Assembly: GCF_023657595.1 (NCBI RefSeq)
Contig: NZ_CP098323.1
Location: 3,186,001 to 3,250,000, forward strand
Direction: 5' to 3'
DNA: 64,000 bases
Source of the DNA: Cytobacillus firmus
GTDB lineage: Bacteria; Bacillota; Bacilli; Bacillales; Cytobacillaceae
Shown here: positions 31,935 through 41,806 of the stretch, one piece after another
Numbering within the stretch: the stretch's first letter is position 1
Layout: the number at the start of each line of letters is the position of its first letter
Made by a program: the position numbers and the translations under genes
Notes under the pieces: generated by a model
What the model was told of the DNA's origin: nothing
Seen by the model: the letters and a program-made list of their open reading frames with translations, nothing else
Database searches by the model: none

Positions 31935-32604
31935 ATAAACTATTAAGTGGAGAAATTAATTCTGCCAGTTCATTTTTGGGTGAATTTACTTTGGCTGATA
32001 CCGGATATTTATCCATTTTTTCAGCCGGGTAAGGTTCAAGTAAAGACTTCAGATATTCAGTATCATGAAAGCGGGGATTAAGCCAATCCTCAAAATCATT
32101 CTCCTTTAGGATAACCGGCATTCTGTCATGAACTTCCTCTGTTACTTCATTAGGCCCCGTTGTTATGATTGTACAGGTTAACAAAGGAGCTTTGCCTTTA
32201 TTCCAGATATCCCAAATTCCTGCAAAAGCGAAAGGCTGTTCATCTTTCATAATAAACCTGTAAGGCTGCTTGCCTTCATCGGTTTTCTTCCATTCATAAA
32301 ATCCATCGGCAAGGATTAAGCATCTTTTGCTTCTAAAGGGAGCTTTAAAGCTTGGCTTCGAGTCGATGCTTTCTGCTCTGGCATTTATCATTTTATATCC
32401 TATTTTTTCGTCCTTCGCCCAGAAAGGGACCAGCCCCCACTTCATCTGCCTGCCAATCCGCTGCTTGCCGTCACCAGTGACTGTTAAGATATTTTGGCTG
32501 GGGGCAATATTATATCTGGGCATTACCTCACCTTCTGCATATTCAAACCCAAACAGCAGCTGAAGTTTATGAATTGTTTCAGTTAAAGTAAACCTGCCGC
32601 ACAC
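31933..32604 (-). CDS. SOS response-associated peptidase (YedK/HMCES family)
   Basis: The 223-residue protein covalently traps abasic sites in single-stranded DNA. The catalytic Cys must follow the initiator Met, and the GTG at 32604 gives exactly Met-Cys-Gly-Arg-Phe. I therefore choose it over the longer frame; an AGAGGTG site supports this. Other family motifs are PRYNIAPSQ, INARAES, CLILADGFYEWK and the active-site His in EVHDRMPV. It is a single gene and no LexA box is seen upstream. Confidence 0.93.
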   Translation of the reverse strand: MCGRFTLTETIHKLQLLFGFEYAEGEVMPRYNIAPSQNILTVTGDGKQRIGRQMKWGLVPFWAKDEKIGYKMINARAESIDSKPSFKAPFRSKRCLILADGFYEWKKTDEGKQPYRFIMKDEQPFAFAGIWDIWNKGKAPLLTCTIITTGPNEVTEEVHDRMPVILKENDFEDWLNPRFHDTEYLKSLLEPYPAEKMDKYPVSAKVNSPKNELAELISPLNSL

Positions 32605-32703
32605 GATAATCACCTCTTTCAGTAAATTTCAATATATTGTTCATCTATTCCCGGTTATAGCGCATATTAAGACTGTCAGCTATTTTCAAGGGAGGAATGA
32701 AAT

Positions 32704-32859
32704 ATGACAAAACAAGGCAGACAAAATCCAAATCAAACGAGAGCCCAAATTGAAAAACAGGATAAGCGAAACGATGTTGAACTGGGAAGCGAGTTTCAGG
32801 CGAGCAACAATAAATCACAAAGCCAGAAAAAAAGCGGAAAGCAAATTAATAAGAAATAA
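32704..32859 (+). CDS. Small Gln/Lys-rich protein, gamma-type SASP-like
   Basis: The 51-residue protein is rich in Gln, Asn and Lys (starting MTKQGRQNPNQTRAQIEKQD), with no hydrophobic segment. It contains LGSEFQASN, resembling the TEFASE protease-cleavage site of gamma-type small acid-soluble spore proteins. The ribosome site GGGAGG is strong and the gene has its own terminator. Function as an amino-acid store in spores is suggested by composition only. Confidence 0.55.
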   Translation: MTKQGRQNPNQTRAQIEKQDKRNDVELGSEFQASNNKSQSQKKSGKQINKK

Positions 32860-32867
32860 CTAACATG

Positions 32868-32895
32868 AAATCCCCCAATATCAGGGGGATTTTTA
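32868..32895. terminator. Bidirectional terminator
   Basis: The stem AAATCCCCC/GGGGGATTT separates the convergent SASP-like gene and cdaS. Confidence 0.9.
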
Positions 32896-33492
32896 AGTGC
32901 GGATTGTATACAGCTGGCCATCTACTGCAAAAGAAATGCGGCCTGTTTCCTCTGATACGACTATGGCAGCCGCGTCTGAATTTTCCGTGATGCCAATTGC
33001 CGCTCTATGCCTTGTCCCAAGTTTCTTTCCTTCAATGGTTTTATTTGTAAGGGGGAGAATGCTTCCTGCAGAAACTATGATGTCTTCCCTTATTAATGTA
33101 CCTCCATCATGCAGCGGGTTTCCCGGATAAAAGATCGTTTCAATCAATGTGTTGCTTACTTTTGCTCCTATCGGCGTCCCGTTATGTATATATTCTTCAA
33201 CCGGCTGTCTTCTTTCTACAACAATCAGCCCACCATGCCTTTTTTCAGATAGATGCTGGGCAGCGAGTGATACACTTGAATACTCCTTCGTAAAAGGAGC
33301 TAAATATGACTGCAGATAATAAGTCGAAGCAATGGTGTGGGCTTCTGCAACAGTTTTCTGCAAGGTTTCGAAATCAGATAAAATACAGCAGCTGAATTCC
33401 TCAAGAGTTTTGGAAAGCGAGTGAATTTGATCATCAATATTTCCAATATACCGATTTAAATCTTTTCGGTATTGTTCTTCTCCATAAATCAC
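32893..33492 (-). CDS. cdaS: Sporulation-type diadenylate cyclase CdaS
   Basis: The enzyme joins two ATP into c-di-AMP. The 199-residue protein has an N-terminal two-helix regulatory part (about 1-75), then the DAC domain with ERRQPVEEYI, LHDGGTLI (Asp129) and GTRHRAAIGI (Arg161-His-Arg). The short length and N-terminal helices are those of CdaS, not of DisA or CdaA. The second motif reads DGG where DisA and CdaA have DGA. It starts at a GTG with GGAGG. In B. subtilis CdaS is made in the forespore and supports germination. Confidence 0.9.
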   Translation of the reverse strand: MIYGEEQYRKDLNRYIGNIDDQIHSLSKTLEEFSCCILSDFETLQKTVAEAHTIASTYYLQSYLAPFTKEYSSVSLAAQHLSEKRHGGLIVVERRQPVEEYIHNGTPIGAKVSNTLIETIFYPGNPLHDGGTLIREDIIVSAGSILPLTNKTIEGKKLGTRHRAAIGITENSDAAAIVVSEETGRISFAVDGQLYTIRT

Positions 33493-33621
33493 CGGACTTC
33501 CTCCAATCTTAATTCATAATAGTACCTTTTCCAGTAAAAAATTATTTATCCATTTTACGGAATAGGTTTAGAACCTCTATAAAGAGACTAAATATAAGTA
33601 TTAAACACCGAGGTGAGAGAC

Positions 33622-34218
33622 ATGTTCGATATTTTAGGAAAACAATTTGAGAAGCCAGAAGGATTACTGGGAAAGCTTGCGGGGAAAATTATGTACTTTG
33701 AAAACCGCAAGATTAACAAATGGACTATTGAACAATTACAGATAAATCGCAGAGACTCAATTTTAGAGGTTGGCTTTGGCCCAGGATACAGCATAAAGCA
33801 TATAATGGATCACTGGCGCCATTCAGAAACGGATGGCGTCGATGTATCAGAAGATATGAAAGCTGCTGCAGCCAAACTGAATGATGACTATATCCAGCAG
33901 GGAAAGGTTCGATTGTTCGTAAAAGATATCCACGACTACTTTCCGGATAAAAAGTATAATAAAATCTTTTCAGTCAACAATTATCCACTCTGGACAAAAC
34001 CAAGAGAATCCCTTCAGCATCTGCATGGGATGCTTGAGAAAGACGGAGTAATTGCCATCACGGTTCAGCCGAGAGAAGAAGGAGCAGATGAAACCATAAC
34101 CAAAAATCTGGGGCAGGTAATCAAAGCTGATATGGAGGCTGCAGGATTCCATTCCATTTTCATCTCATATAAAGAGGCCCGGCCCGTATTAACTGTTTGT
34201 GTAACTGGAATTAAGTAA
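33622..34218 (+). CDS. SAM-dependent methyltransferase (class I)
   Basis: The 198-residue protein shows the SAM-binding motif ILEVGFGPGYSIKHI and the acidic residue of motif II in TDGVDVSEDM. The C-terminal half has the methyltransferase strands (HGMLEKDGVIAITVQPREEG). The substrate is unknown; the length suits small-molecule methyltransferases. The ATG at 33622 is well spaced from GAGGTG. It is a single gene and ends in a terminator. Confidence 0.85.
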   Translation: MFDILGKQFEKPEGLLGKLAGKIMYFENRKINKWTIEQLQINRRDSILEVGFGPGYSIKHIMDHWRHSETDGVDVSEDMKAAAAKLNDDYIQQGKVRLFVKDIHDYFPDKKYNKIFSVNNYPLWTKPRESLQHLHGMLEKDGVIAITVQPREEGADETITKNLGQVIKADMEAAGFHSIFISYKEARPVLTVCVTGIK

Positions 34219-34221
34219 TAG

Positions 34222-34250
34222 AAAAGAGCAGGGATGCCCCCGCTCTTCTT
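34222..34250. terminator. Bidirectional terminator-like hairpin
   Basis: The stem AAGAGC/GCTCTT with an inner GGG/CCC pair lies between the convergent methyltransferase and TPM-domain genes. Confidence 0.65.
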
Positions 34251-34254
34251 CGTT

Positions 34255-35004
34255 TCACCAGCCCCGGCTGGCTCCTCCACCGCCTGATGAGCCGCCTCCG
34301 CCTCCTCGCGGACCGCCGCCTCCTCTGCCTCCGCCTCCCCCTCTTGAGAGAATGGAAAGTATGGCATATGTAAAGGCTCCTCCAAAGAATTTAATATCAA
34401 GAAACAGCAAACCGACAGCAATGATAATCAGCAGCCAGGACGGGATGCCAACGCCTCCATCCTTTGTCCCTGGATCTGCATAATCGCCGCTATTCCCTAA
34501 ATTCACTTCTTCTCCGGCAGCTTCCTGTACAAGCACCTTGTAGGTTTCAATTACCGCTCTACCCGAATGGCCTTCCTGGAGATATGGTATAGTAACCTGA
34601 TCCAGAATCCTGCCGGCTTTTCCATCAGGAATCCGGCCTTCAAGCCCATATCCAACCTCAATGCGCACCTTCCGATCCTGCATGGCCACAACTAGTAAGA
34701 CACCATTATTCTCAGCAGCGCTGCCTATGCCGTATGACCGAAAAGCTTCATTTGCATATTCTTCAATCGGCCTGTCCCCAATTGTATCAACAAGTAACAC
34801 TGCCACCTGTGCAGTTGTCTGATCCTCCAATTGTCTCCCCAGTTTAATCAGCTCAGATTTTTCCCGTTCATTTAGAACACCTGCAAAATCCTTGACATAA
34901 ATATCTCCAGCAGGCTGGGGTATGGATTCATCTGCATGGACTATGAATGCCCCCATTATTAAATTTACTAAAAGAAGGGTCAAAAAGACCCTGCGGCTGA
35001 TCAT
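34255..35004 (-). CDS. TPM-domain membrane protein (YgcG family)
   Basis: The 249-residue protein has a signal peptide, an extracytoplasmic TPM domain ([20 protein letters not shown], later [19 protein letters not shown]), one membrane helix ([20 protein letters not shown]) and a Gly-rich tail. The same gene pair, LemA plus TPM, is widespread. The start codon overlaps the lemA stop by 4 bp. A role in membrane stress or protein quality control is inferred from the pair, not shown. Confidence 0.88.
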   Translation of the reverse strand: MISRRVFLTLLLVNLIMGAFIVHADESIPQPAGDIYVKDFAGVLNEREKSELIKLGRQLEDQTTAQVAVLLVDTIGDRPIEEYANEAFRSYGIGSAAENNGVLLVVAMQDRKVRIEVGYGLEGRIPDGKAGRILDQVTIPYLQEGHSGRAVIETYKVLVQEAAGEEVNLGNSGDYADPGTKDGGVGIPSWLLIIIAVGLLFLDIKFFGGAFTYAILSILSRGGGGGRGGGGPRGGGGGSSGGGGASRGW

Positions 35005-35582
35005 TCTCCATTGCCTCCAAAGTCAACTTCAGGTGCTTCATTCGCCAAAGGATCCGCCCTGAAATATTCTTTCTCATCAAAGCCTGTAATCCCGGCTACA
35101 ATTGCACCCGGAAACCTTTTTACTTTTTTGTTATATACAGAAACCTGGTCATTATAATCCTTTCGGGCAACCGAAATCCGGTTTTCCGTACCGGCAAGCT
35201 CGTCCATTAATTGGGTGAACTGCTTATCCGCTTTCAGGTTGGGATAGTTCTCAACTACTACAAGCAGCCTGCTCAGAGCGCTTGACAGTTCTGCGTTTGC
35301 TGCTGCTTCCTCTTCAGGCGAACGGGCTCCCGCCAATCTGGCACGTGCATCAGATACCGCCTGAATGGTCTCCTTCTCATGTGCAGCATACCCCTTTACC
35401 GTATTTACCAGATTAGGAATCAAATCCAGTCTTCGCTGCAGCTGGTTTTCAATTTGAGAATATGCCTGATCCACATTTTCCTCAGCACTGACAAATCCGT
35501 TATAGCTGGACATCAGCATCATACCTGCTATGACTACTGCCGCAATCACGGCAATTATAACTCCCATACCTTTTTTTTTCAT
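35001..35582 (-). CDS. LemA-family protein
   Basis: The 193-residue protein has an N-terminal membrane helix ([20 protein letters not shown]) and a helical LemA domain with [20 protein letters not shown] and the C-terminal [18 protein letters not shown]. It is co-translated with the TPM protein. The pair is common; the exact role is unknown. Confidence 0.92.
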   Translation of the reverse strand: MKKKGMGVIIAVIAAVVIAGMMLMSSYNGFVSAEENVDQAYSQIENQLQRRLDLIPNLVNTVKGYAAHEKETIQAVSDARARLAGARSPEEEAAANAELSSALSRLLVVVENYPNLKADKQFTQLMDELAGTENRISVARKDYNDQVSVYNKKVKRFPGAIVAGITGFDEKEYFRADPLANEAPEVDFGGNGE

Positions 35583-35684
35583 TTTTAGCCACTCCTGTTT
35601 CTATGTAGTTTTTGTCGCTTGCATGGTATTTTTCCTTTTTTGGGTGAAAGTTAAACCAGGAGATTCCTTTCCCCTATACCACAA

Positions 35685-35714
35685 GAAAAACCGGAACCCA
35701 TATGGGCTCCGGTT
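35685..35714 (-). terminator. Terminator of the ABC importer operon
   Basis: The stem AACCGGA/TCCGGTT, continued by CCCAT/ATGGG, overlaps the end of the substrate-binding protein operon and is followed by TTTTTC on the minus strand. Confidence 0.9.
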
Positions 35715-35723
35715 CAAATATGC

Positions 35724-36716
35724 TTATTTAATAAAGTTCTTTGCAATCAGTTCACTGAATTCCGGTTTATCCTTCAGGAATTTTAACGTGTAGGATGAAT
35801 CTGCAAATTCCTGGATTGTTTCTGCATCTACATCGTAAGTGAACCCAATTCTTTCCCAGGCGCGGTCTACGACTTCTTTTTCCAGCTCCTGGCCGGTCAC
35901 TTCTTTAATGTCTTTGATTGTAATGGCTTTTGCTTCTTCAGGATTTTCTTCGATAAATTTCACAGCATCTTTATGCGCATCAACAATTTTCTGTACTTTT
36001 TCCGGGCTGGTCTTCACTGCGTCGCCCGTTGCAACTAATACGGATGCCGGAAGTGTTTCACCAAAGGATACCTCATCCCATCCAATTACCACTTCTGCAT
36101 TTGTTTCCTGTTCAATGACTGCTGCCCATGGTTCCGGAGCAACTGCTATATCGACTTTACCCGTTTTCAGCATACTTGCATATTGTGCAGGGTTGCCTGT
36201 TAAATGCTTCATAGTACCGCCGATGCGTGCTGAGGTGATGCCGGCTTCTTCAAGATATGTTTCATACTGGACATCATGTGTGCAGCCTACGCCAGGCGTG
36301 ATGAATGTTTTTCCCTGAAAATCTTCCAGTGAGTTGATTTTTACCCCTTCTCTGGCTAGTACAACAGTACCGCCAGTTGAAGCACCTGCGATAATTTTAA
36401 CATCGGCGCCAGTTGAGAAGTTGTTCATGGCTGGTCCGGGTCCTACAAGACCTGCATCAATGTCGCCCGTTTTCAGAGCTGTCATGAAAGAACCGCCTTC
36501 AGCAAATGTCTTATATTCTACTTTCGTTCCATCGCCAAGCTGTTTTTCAAAATAGCCCTGGTCTTTCGCAACCATTGCCGGCACATGATTGATATTAGGA
36601 AAATAACCGATGACAATCTTGTCTTCCTTACTGCTGCTTTTCTCAGATGATCCGCAGCCGGCAAGCAGCCCGGTGATAGTAAATAATACAGCAACCCATA
36701 AAAACGCCTTTTTCAT
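35724..36716 (-). CDS. ABC substrate-binding lipoprotein (sulfonate/nitrate/taurine type)
   Basis: The 330-residue protein has a lipoprotein signal with lipobox LAGC (acylated Cys at about 21). The mature part has the SsuA/TauA/NMT1 pattern: IVIGYFPNINHVPAMVAKDQ, GLVGPGPAMNNF and VDIAVAPEPWAAVI. It captures a small anion or a related compound outside the cell. The operon order ATPase, permease, binding protein is complete. The sequence does not decide between sulfonates and other substrates. Confidence 0.87.
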   Translation of the reverse strand: MKKAFLWVAVLFTITGLLAGCGSSEKSSSKEDKIVIGYFPNINHVPAMVAKDQGYFEKQLGDGTKVEYKTFAEGGSFMTALKTGDIDAGLVGPGPAMNNFSTGADVKIIAGASTGGTVVLAREGVKINSLEDFQGKTFITPGVGCTHDVQYETYLEEAGITSARIGGTMKHLTGNPAQYASMLKTGKVDIAVAPEPWAAVIEQETNAEVVIGWDEVSFGETLPASVLVATGDAVKTSPEKVQKIVDAHKDAVKFIEENPEEAKAITIKDIKEVTGQELEKEVVDRAWERIGFTYDVDAETIQEFADSSYTLKFLKDKPEFSELIAKNFIK

Positions 36717-36732
36717 AAATATCCCTCCAGAT

Positions 36733-37488
36733 TTAAGACTCTAGTCCCCATTTTTTAATTACAGATTTTTCAATGCGCTGGAATATGAATTGGTCAACAA
36801 TCATTCCAATTGCTCCAATAATAATCATGACACCGATTACGATGTCCATTCTTCCAAAGTCTGAAGCATATCGAAGTGTGTAGCCCAATCCAGGTCCTGT
36901 GCTTAAAAGTTCACCAGCCATCAGTGCCCGCCAGGCAAATGCCCAGGCAAGACGGGAGCCGGTTACTACGTAAGGAATGGATGCCGGAAAAATGACTCGT
37001 GTGAATAAATCAATTCCAGTCGCACCCATTGTCTGGGCTGCTTTGATATATAAGGGTGAAACATTTTTTATACCTGTTCTCATGTTCAGAGCCATTACAA
37101 ACGTACCGCCAAGGATGGTTACAAAAATAACAGCCTTTTCATTTAAGCCAAACCACATAATCGCGATCGGCAGCCAGACAATGCTTGGTACACTTTGCAA
37201 AGCAAGAATGACAGCACCCAGTGTTTCATCAGCCGTTTTGGATTTCCCTAAAAGAATTCCAATTAGAGTCCCAATAATAAGACTGATCGTTAAACCGACT
37301 GCGAGCCGCTTAAAGCTTGCGATTAAATCATAGATTAATGTTTTATCCTGAAACCCTTCAGCAAGTGCACTGAATACACTTGATAGGGAAGGGAAGATCA
37401 GAGGATGCCAGAGTTCAAGCCGTGATCCAATTTCCCAGAAGGCAATGATGGCTGCAAAAAATATGATCCGTTTAATGGCTGTTTGCAT
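36733..37488 (-). CDS. ABC permease (SsuC/TauC type)
   Basis: The 251-residue protein has six membrane helices and the EAA-loop region KAAQTMGATGIDLFTRVIFP. The first helix region reads FWEIGSRLELWHPLIFP, typical of nitrate/sulfonate permeases. The start at 37488 follows GAGGAG and overlaps the ATPase gene by 17 bp. It forms the membrane channel for the adjacent ATPase and lipoprotein. Confidence 0.9.
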   Translation of the reverse strand: MQTAIKRIIFFAAIIAFWEIGSRLELWHPLIFPSLSSVFSALAEGFQDKTLIYDLIASFKRLAVGLTISLIIGTLIGILLGKSKTADETLGAVILALQSVPSIVWLPIAIMWFGLNEKAVIFVTILGGTFVMALNMRTGIKNVSPLYIKAAQTMGATGIDLFTRVIFPASIPYVVTGSRLAWAFAWRALMAGELLSTGPGLGYTLRYASDFGRMDIVIGVMIIIGAIGMIVDQFIFQRIEKSVIKKWGLES

Positions 37489-38260
37489 ATTGGAGCTCCT
37501 CACTGACAACTTTATCAATTTCCTTCTTCAGGTATTTCATAATGTGATCCTCAATTTCGAGCATTTCTTTTTTGTGGTCCTCACGGGGTCTGGGAATATC
37601 AACGATTATATCCTGTAATATAATTCCCGGCTTTGTCCCCATTACAATGATCCGGTCTGAAAGTTTAATAGATTCTGAGATGCTGTGAGTAACAAAAAGA
37701 ATCGTTTTCTTCGTCTCAGTCCAAATGTTTTCCAGCTGTCCGTGCAATCGCGTTCGCGTCTGTTCATCAAGAGCACCGAATGGTTCATCCATTAGAAGTG
37801 TTTCAGGGTTCATGGCAAGTGCTCTTGCGATTGCTACCCTCTGCTGCATTCCTCCTGAAAGCTCATGAGGATAATGGGATATATATTTTCCCAGCTGAAC
37901 CATTTGCAGATACTTTAGTGCGGTTTCCTCTGCATCCTTTTTCTTCATTTCTTTTTTCAGGGGAAACGTAACGTTTTCCATGACTGTCAGCCAGGGAAAT
38001 AACGCTGCCTGCTGGAAAACCATTCCCCTGTCTTTTCCGGGTTTTGTTATGGTTTTTCCATCGATTTGAATGTTGCCTGAAGTTGTTTTAGTCAGCCCTG
38101 CGACAATTGATAGAAGTGTTGACTTTCCGCATCCTGAAGGTCCTAAAATCGAGACAAACTGCCCTTTTTCAACCGATAGGTTAATATCTTTCAGGACGTC
38201 AACCGGACGATTTTCTTTATCGTTATATTGTTTATTTACATCGTTTATCTCAATAAACAT
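37472..38260 (-). CDS. ABC ATPase (SsuB/TauB type)
   Basis: The 262-residue protein has Walker A GPSGCGKS, signature LSGGMQQR, Walker B TLLMDEPFGALD and the His switch LFVTHSISESI. It energises the importer formed with the next two genes. An AGGTG site precedes the ATG. It is the first gene after the promoter. Confidence 0.93.
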   Translation of the reverse strand: MFIEINDVNKQYNDKENRPVDVLKDINLSVEKGQFVSILGPSGCGKSTLLSIVAGLTKTTSGNIQIDGKTITKPGKDRGMVFQQAALFPWLTVMENVTFPLKKEMKKKDAEETALKYLQMVQLGKYISHYPHELSGGMQQRVAIARALAMNPETLLMDEPFGALDEQTRTRLHGQLENIWTETKKTILFVTHSISESIKLSDRIIVMGTKPGIILQDIIVDIPRPREDHKKEMLEIEDHIMKYLKKEIDKVVSEELQYANSH

Positions 38261-38301
38261 TCAAAATCACCTATTCTTATAAATCTCATTAATTTACTCG
38301 G

Positions 38302-38339
38302 ATTACTTGTAATTATAATGTATTCACTTTGCATGTCAA
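38302..38339 (-). promoter_or_regulatory. SigA promoter and palindrome of the ABC importer operon
   Basis: TTGACA (38334-38339) and TATAAT (38312-38317) are separated by 16 bp. The palindrome ATTAC-TT-GTAAT (38302-38313) overlaps the -10 element and start region, a good place for a repressor such as a sulfur regulator. Confidence 0.75.
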
Positions 38340-38376
38340 CCTTTACAACAAATATTTTTAAAATTGGGCGTAATCA

Positions 38377-38412
38377 AATAAAAAGCCTCCTCCATCAGGA
38401 GAAAGCTTTTGT
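38377..38412 (-). terminator. Terminator of the trp operon
   Basis: The stem AAAAGC/GCTTTT with inner TCCT/AGGA follows the trpA stop on the minus strand, with a T-rich tail. Confidence 0.8.
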
Positions 38413-38413
38413 T

Positions 38414-39199
38414 TCACAATTTAATTTCTTCTATTTTGGATGAAGCGATCAGTTCTTCCACTTTTGCTAACTCACCGCTTTGAAAAAGCTCTATGATCCT
38501 GCTTCCTACAATTACTCCGTCGCAATGCTTATTCATTTCTATTACATGCTCAGGCTCCGAAATTCCGAAGCCTGCCAATACCGGAATCGGACTTACCTCT
38601 TTAACTCTTTCCAAATGCTTTCCGAGTTCATCCGTGAACCCTTTTCTTGCACCTGTGATACCATTAACAGTTACAGCATATAAAAAGCCTTTCCCTCTGT
38701 CTGCAATCTCTTGTATCCTCTCTAATGGACTGGTTAATGTCACAAGCCGGATGATCTCGATTCCCGCTCTCTCAGCAATCGGTGCAATAATTTCCTCTTC
38801 CTCTGCAGGAAGATCAGGCAATATTAGGCCGTCCACCCCGGATCCTGAGGCATCAGAAATAAAGTTGCCAATGCCATATGCCATGATCGGATTCATATAT
38901 GTCATAAAAATAAGCGGAATATGAACAATAGGGCGGATTTCCGCAATTGCAGCTAATACGCCCCTAAGTGTTGTTCCAGCTTCTAATGCCCGAATGCCTG
39001 CCTGCTGGATTACGGGCCCATCGGCGACCGGATCCGAAAAGGGAATACCGATCTCAATAGCTGTTGCTCCCGCTTTTTCGAGGAATGTAATTTTCTCAGC
39101 CAGTGTCTCCAAGCCTCCATCACCGGCCATAATATATGGCACAAACGCTTTTTCATTGTTTTGCTTTAGGTTCTGAAAAACTTTTTCAATCCGGTTCAT
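38414..39199 (-). CDS. trpA: Tryptophan synthase alpha subunit
   Basis: TrpA splits indole-3-glycerol phosphate into indole and glyceraldehyde 3-phosphate. The 261-residue barrel shows the catalytic Glu in [20 protein letters not shown], the catalytic Asp in DGLILPDLP, and the phosphate loop [10 protein letters not shown]. It is the last gene of trpEGDCFBA and overlaps trpB by 4 bp. Confidence 0.97.
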   Translation of the reverse strand: MNRIEKVFQNLKQNNEKAFVPYIMAGDGGLETLAEKITFLEKAGATAIEIGIPFSDPVADGPVIQQAGIRALEAGTTLRGVLAAIAEIRPIVHIPLIFMTYMNPIMAYGIGNFISDASGSGVDGLILPDLPAEEEEIIAPIAERAGIEIIRLVTLTSPLERIQEIADRGKGFLYAVTVNGITGARKGFTDELGKHLERVKEVSPIPVLAGFGISEPEHVIEMNKHCDGVIVGSRIIELFQSGELAKVEELIASSKIEEIKL

Positions 39200-40401
39200 T
39201 TTCCTTTCCCTCCTAATCTTGCTCTCACTGTTTCTACATCTTTGTCCCCTCTGCCAGATAGACAGATAACAAGGCCTTCGTTTTTATTCATTTGCGGTGC
39301 AAGCTTTAATGCATAGGCCACCGCATGGGAGCTTTCTAAAGCAGGAATAATGCCTTCCAGCTTGCATAATAGCTGTAACGCCTCGAGCGCCTCTTCATCT
39401 GTGATTGATTCATACTCGGCTCTTCCGCTGTCTTTCAAATAGCTGTGCTCCGGACCTACTCCAGGGTAATCCAGGCCTGCTGAAATGGAATGGGCTTCCT
39501 GAATCTGTCCGTGTTCATCCTGCAGCAAATACATTAATGCCCCATGAAGAACTCCGGGCGTTCCTTTTGTTAAAGAGGCAGCATGTTTTTCACTATCTGT
39601 TCCCAATCCTGCTGCTTCCACCCCAATCATGCGGACCGTTTCATCTTTAATGAAAGGATAGAACATGCCCATTGAATTGCTGCCGCCGCCAATGCAGGCT
39701 ACAACTGCATCAGGGAGTTTTCCTTCTTTTTCAAGATATTGCTCCTTTGTCTCATTTCCGATAACACTTTGGAAATCCCGGACAATCATTGGAAAAGGAT
39801 GCGGGCCCATGACTGAACCTAGAATGTAATGGGTATCCTCGACATTTGTCACCCAGTAGCGCAGGGCTTCGTTGACTGCATCTTTAAGTGTGGCACTTCC
39901 TGATTGCACACCTACAACCTTCGCTCCAAGCAGCTCCATTCTGAAGACGTTCAGCTGCTGTCTTCTAATATCCTCTTCACCCATAAAAATAACGCATTCA
40001 AGATTTAAAAGTGCACAGGCAGTTGCTGTTGCAACTCCATGCTGCCCTGCACCCGTCTCAGCTACGATTTTTCTTTTGCCCATTCGCTGCGCCAATAGAG
40101 CCTGGCCGAGTGAGTTATTGATTTTATGGGCTCCTGTATGGTTCAAATCTTCCCTTTTAAGATAGATTTTCGCACCGCCGGCATATTTTGTGAGGTTTTC
40201 TGCAAAATACAGAGGAGTTTCCCTCCCGACATAGTCTTTCAGCAAACCCTGAAGTTCCTTTTGAAAACTTTCATCAGCCTGCGCTTTCTTATATTCCTCC
40301 TCCAATTCAAGAATGGCCTGCATTAGTGTCTCAGGCACGTACCTGCCTCCATATGTCCCAAAATGACCCCGTTCATCAGGCAAAGTATAAGCTGCGTTCA
40401 T
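39196..40401 (-). CDS. trpB: Tryptophan synthase beta subunit
   Basis: TrpB condenses indole with serine using pyridoxal phosphate. The 401-residue protein has the PLP lysine in HTGAHKINN, the phosphate-binding GGGSNSMG and the motif [13 protein letters not shown]. The length is standard. It overlaps trpF and trpA by 4 bp at either end, so translation is coupled. Confidence 0.97.
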   Translation of the reverse strand: MNAAYTLPDERGHFGTYGGRYVPETLMQAILELEEEYKKAQADESFQKELQGLLKDYVGRETPLYFAENLTKYAGGAKIYLKREDLNHTGAHKINNSLGQALLAQRMGKRKIVAETGAGQHGVATATACALLNLECVIFMGEEDIRRQQLNVFRMELLGAKVVGVQSGSATLKDAVNEALRYWVTNVEDTHYILGSVMGPHPFPMIVRDFQSVIGNETKEQYLEKEGKLPDAVVACIGGGSNSMGMFYPFIKDETVRMIGVEAAGLGTDSEKHAASLTKGTPGVLHGALMYLLQDEHGQIQEAHSISAGLDYPGVGPEHSYLKDSGRAEYESITDEEALEALQLLCKLEGIIPALESSHAVAYALKLAPQMNKNEGLVICLSGRGDKDVETVRARLGGKGK

Positions 40402-41021
40402 TTTACTTCCTCCCTCTCCATACGTTTAGCGTTGTCTATGAATCTTTTTATTTTCTCCAGATCTTTCTTACCCTCCGTCTCAACCCCGCTGCTTACATCA
40501 ACCATATAAGGATTGGCGGCTTTAATTCCTTCCCCCACATTTTCAGGATTGAGCCCTCCTGCGAGGATGATTTTTTTATCATGCATTGAATTTTTGTTTA
40601 GAATCGACCAATCAAACGATACCCCGTTGCCCCCCCGATATTTTCCTATTGGACTATCAAGAAGAACGTATTCACATGCATATTCATCCAGTTTAGATAG
40701 ATCATCAGGTGAGCCAATGCTCAGAGCTTTTATAACCGGTAAAGAGAATAAGCTGCAAAATTCCGGCGTTTCATCTCCATGAAGCTGAATGACATTGATC
40801 CCTGAAATACTGGCTATTTCCTCAATGTTTTCTTTCGTTTCATTCACAAATACTCCGACTTTTAAAACATCCCGGGGAAGCTCTTTAATTATTTCGCCTG
40901 CCGCCTCGGGTGTAATTTTTCTTTTGCTTTCAGCAAAAACAAATCCCAGGGCATCCGCACCGCTTTCAATGGCAGAAAGCGCCGTGCTTATATCTCTAAT
41001 TCCGCAAATCTTCACCTTCAT
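40398..41021 (-). CDS. trpF: Phosphoribosylanthranilate isomerase
   Basis: The 207-residue barrel starts VKICGIRD with the catalytic Cys and has [22 protein letters not shown] and the Asp region [10 protein letters not shown]. It converts phosphoribosylanthranilate to the enol-amine intermediate. It overlaps both neighbours by 4 bp. Confidence 0.95.
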   Translation of the reverse strand: MKVKICGIRDISTALSAIESGADALGFVFAESKRKITPEAAGEIIKELPRDVLKVGVFVNETKENIEEIASISGINVIQLHGDETPEFCSLFSLPVIKALSIGSPDDLSKLDEYACEYVLLDSPIGKYRGGNGVSFDWSILNKNSMHDKKIILAGGLNPENVGEGIKAANPYMVDVSSGVETEGKKDLEKIKRFIDNAKRMEREEVK

Positions 41022-41806
41022 TGTCTGACAGCCCCCTGCAAAGGAAGCTTCATGGCCTTCAAAAGCCTTTCCAGGTTCTCTGCTTTCATAAATGCTTCTC
41101 CGACAAGGATGGCATTTGCTCCTGCTGCAATGACACGCCGCACATCGTCTTCAGACTTAATTCCGCTCTCGCTGATCAGAAATTTCCCCGCTTTCTTTAT
41201 TAGCGGCGCAAGTTTTTCTGTTACACTCAGATCCACTTCAAAGGTTTTTAAATTCCGGTTGTTGACTCCGATCAGCTGTGCCCCGGTTTTCAGCGCGATT
41301 TCCAGTTCTTCTTCATTATGAACCTCCATTAATACTTCAAGGCCTTCATCCTCAGCAAAATCAAAAAGCTCTTGAAGCCGTTCTGCATCCATGGCAGCAG
41401 CAATGAGTAAAATCAGGTTTGCCCCTGATGCTTTTGCCTTTAAGATTTGCACCTCGTCTACAATGAAGTCTTTGCAGAGAATAGGAAGGTCGACTGTCTC
41501 TCTGACAGCTGAAAGATCAGCGAAGCTGCCTTTAAAAAACCTATTATCTGTTAAAACGGAAATCGCATCCGCACCATACTTTTTATAAAATAATGCCTGG
41601 TCTTTCGGATTTTGTCCGGTATTTATATCGCCCTTTGATGGTGAGGCTCTTTTGAATTCAGCAATCACAGCCAGTTCGCTGCCTGACGCAAGCCTTTTAA
41701 TAAATGAGCGTTTGCTTTCGGTTTCTGTAGCATCGATAATTTCCTGTTTCAGCACGATGACTTCTTTTCTTTTTTCAGCCAGAATTTGATCTAAAATTGT
41801 TCCCAC
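41018..41806 (-). CDS. trpC: Indole-3-glycerol phosphate synthase
   Basis: The 262-residue barrel has the family motifs AEFKRASPSKGDI, LCKDFIVDEVQI, LEVLMEVHNEEEL, GVNNRNLKTFEVD and SESGI. It closes the indole ring in the fourth step of the pathway. The GTG start follows directly on the trpD stop. Confidence 0.96.
   Translation of the reverse strand: MGTILDQILAEKRKEVIVLKQEIIDATETESKRSFIKRLASGSELAVIAEFKRASPSKGDINTGQNPKDQALFYKKYGADAISVLTDNRFFKGSFADLSAVRETVDLPILCKDFIVDEVQILKAKASGANLILLIAAAMDAERLQELFDFAEDEGLEVLMEVHNEEELEIALKTGAQLIGVNNRNLKTFEVDLSVTEKLAPLIKKAGKFLISESGIKSEDDVRRVIAAGANAILVGEAFMKAENLERLLKAMKLPLQGAVRQ

Noticed and set aside
34255-34345. Glycine-rich repeat at the end of the TPM protein as a tandem-repeat locus
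   Set aside because: A Gly-rich tail is a normal feature of this family and the DNA repeats are only the consequence of Gly codons.
35668-35682. Half dre-like TGGTATAG upstream of lemA
   Set aside because: Only one arm is present and there is no link to amino-sugar genes.
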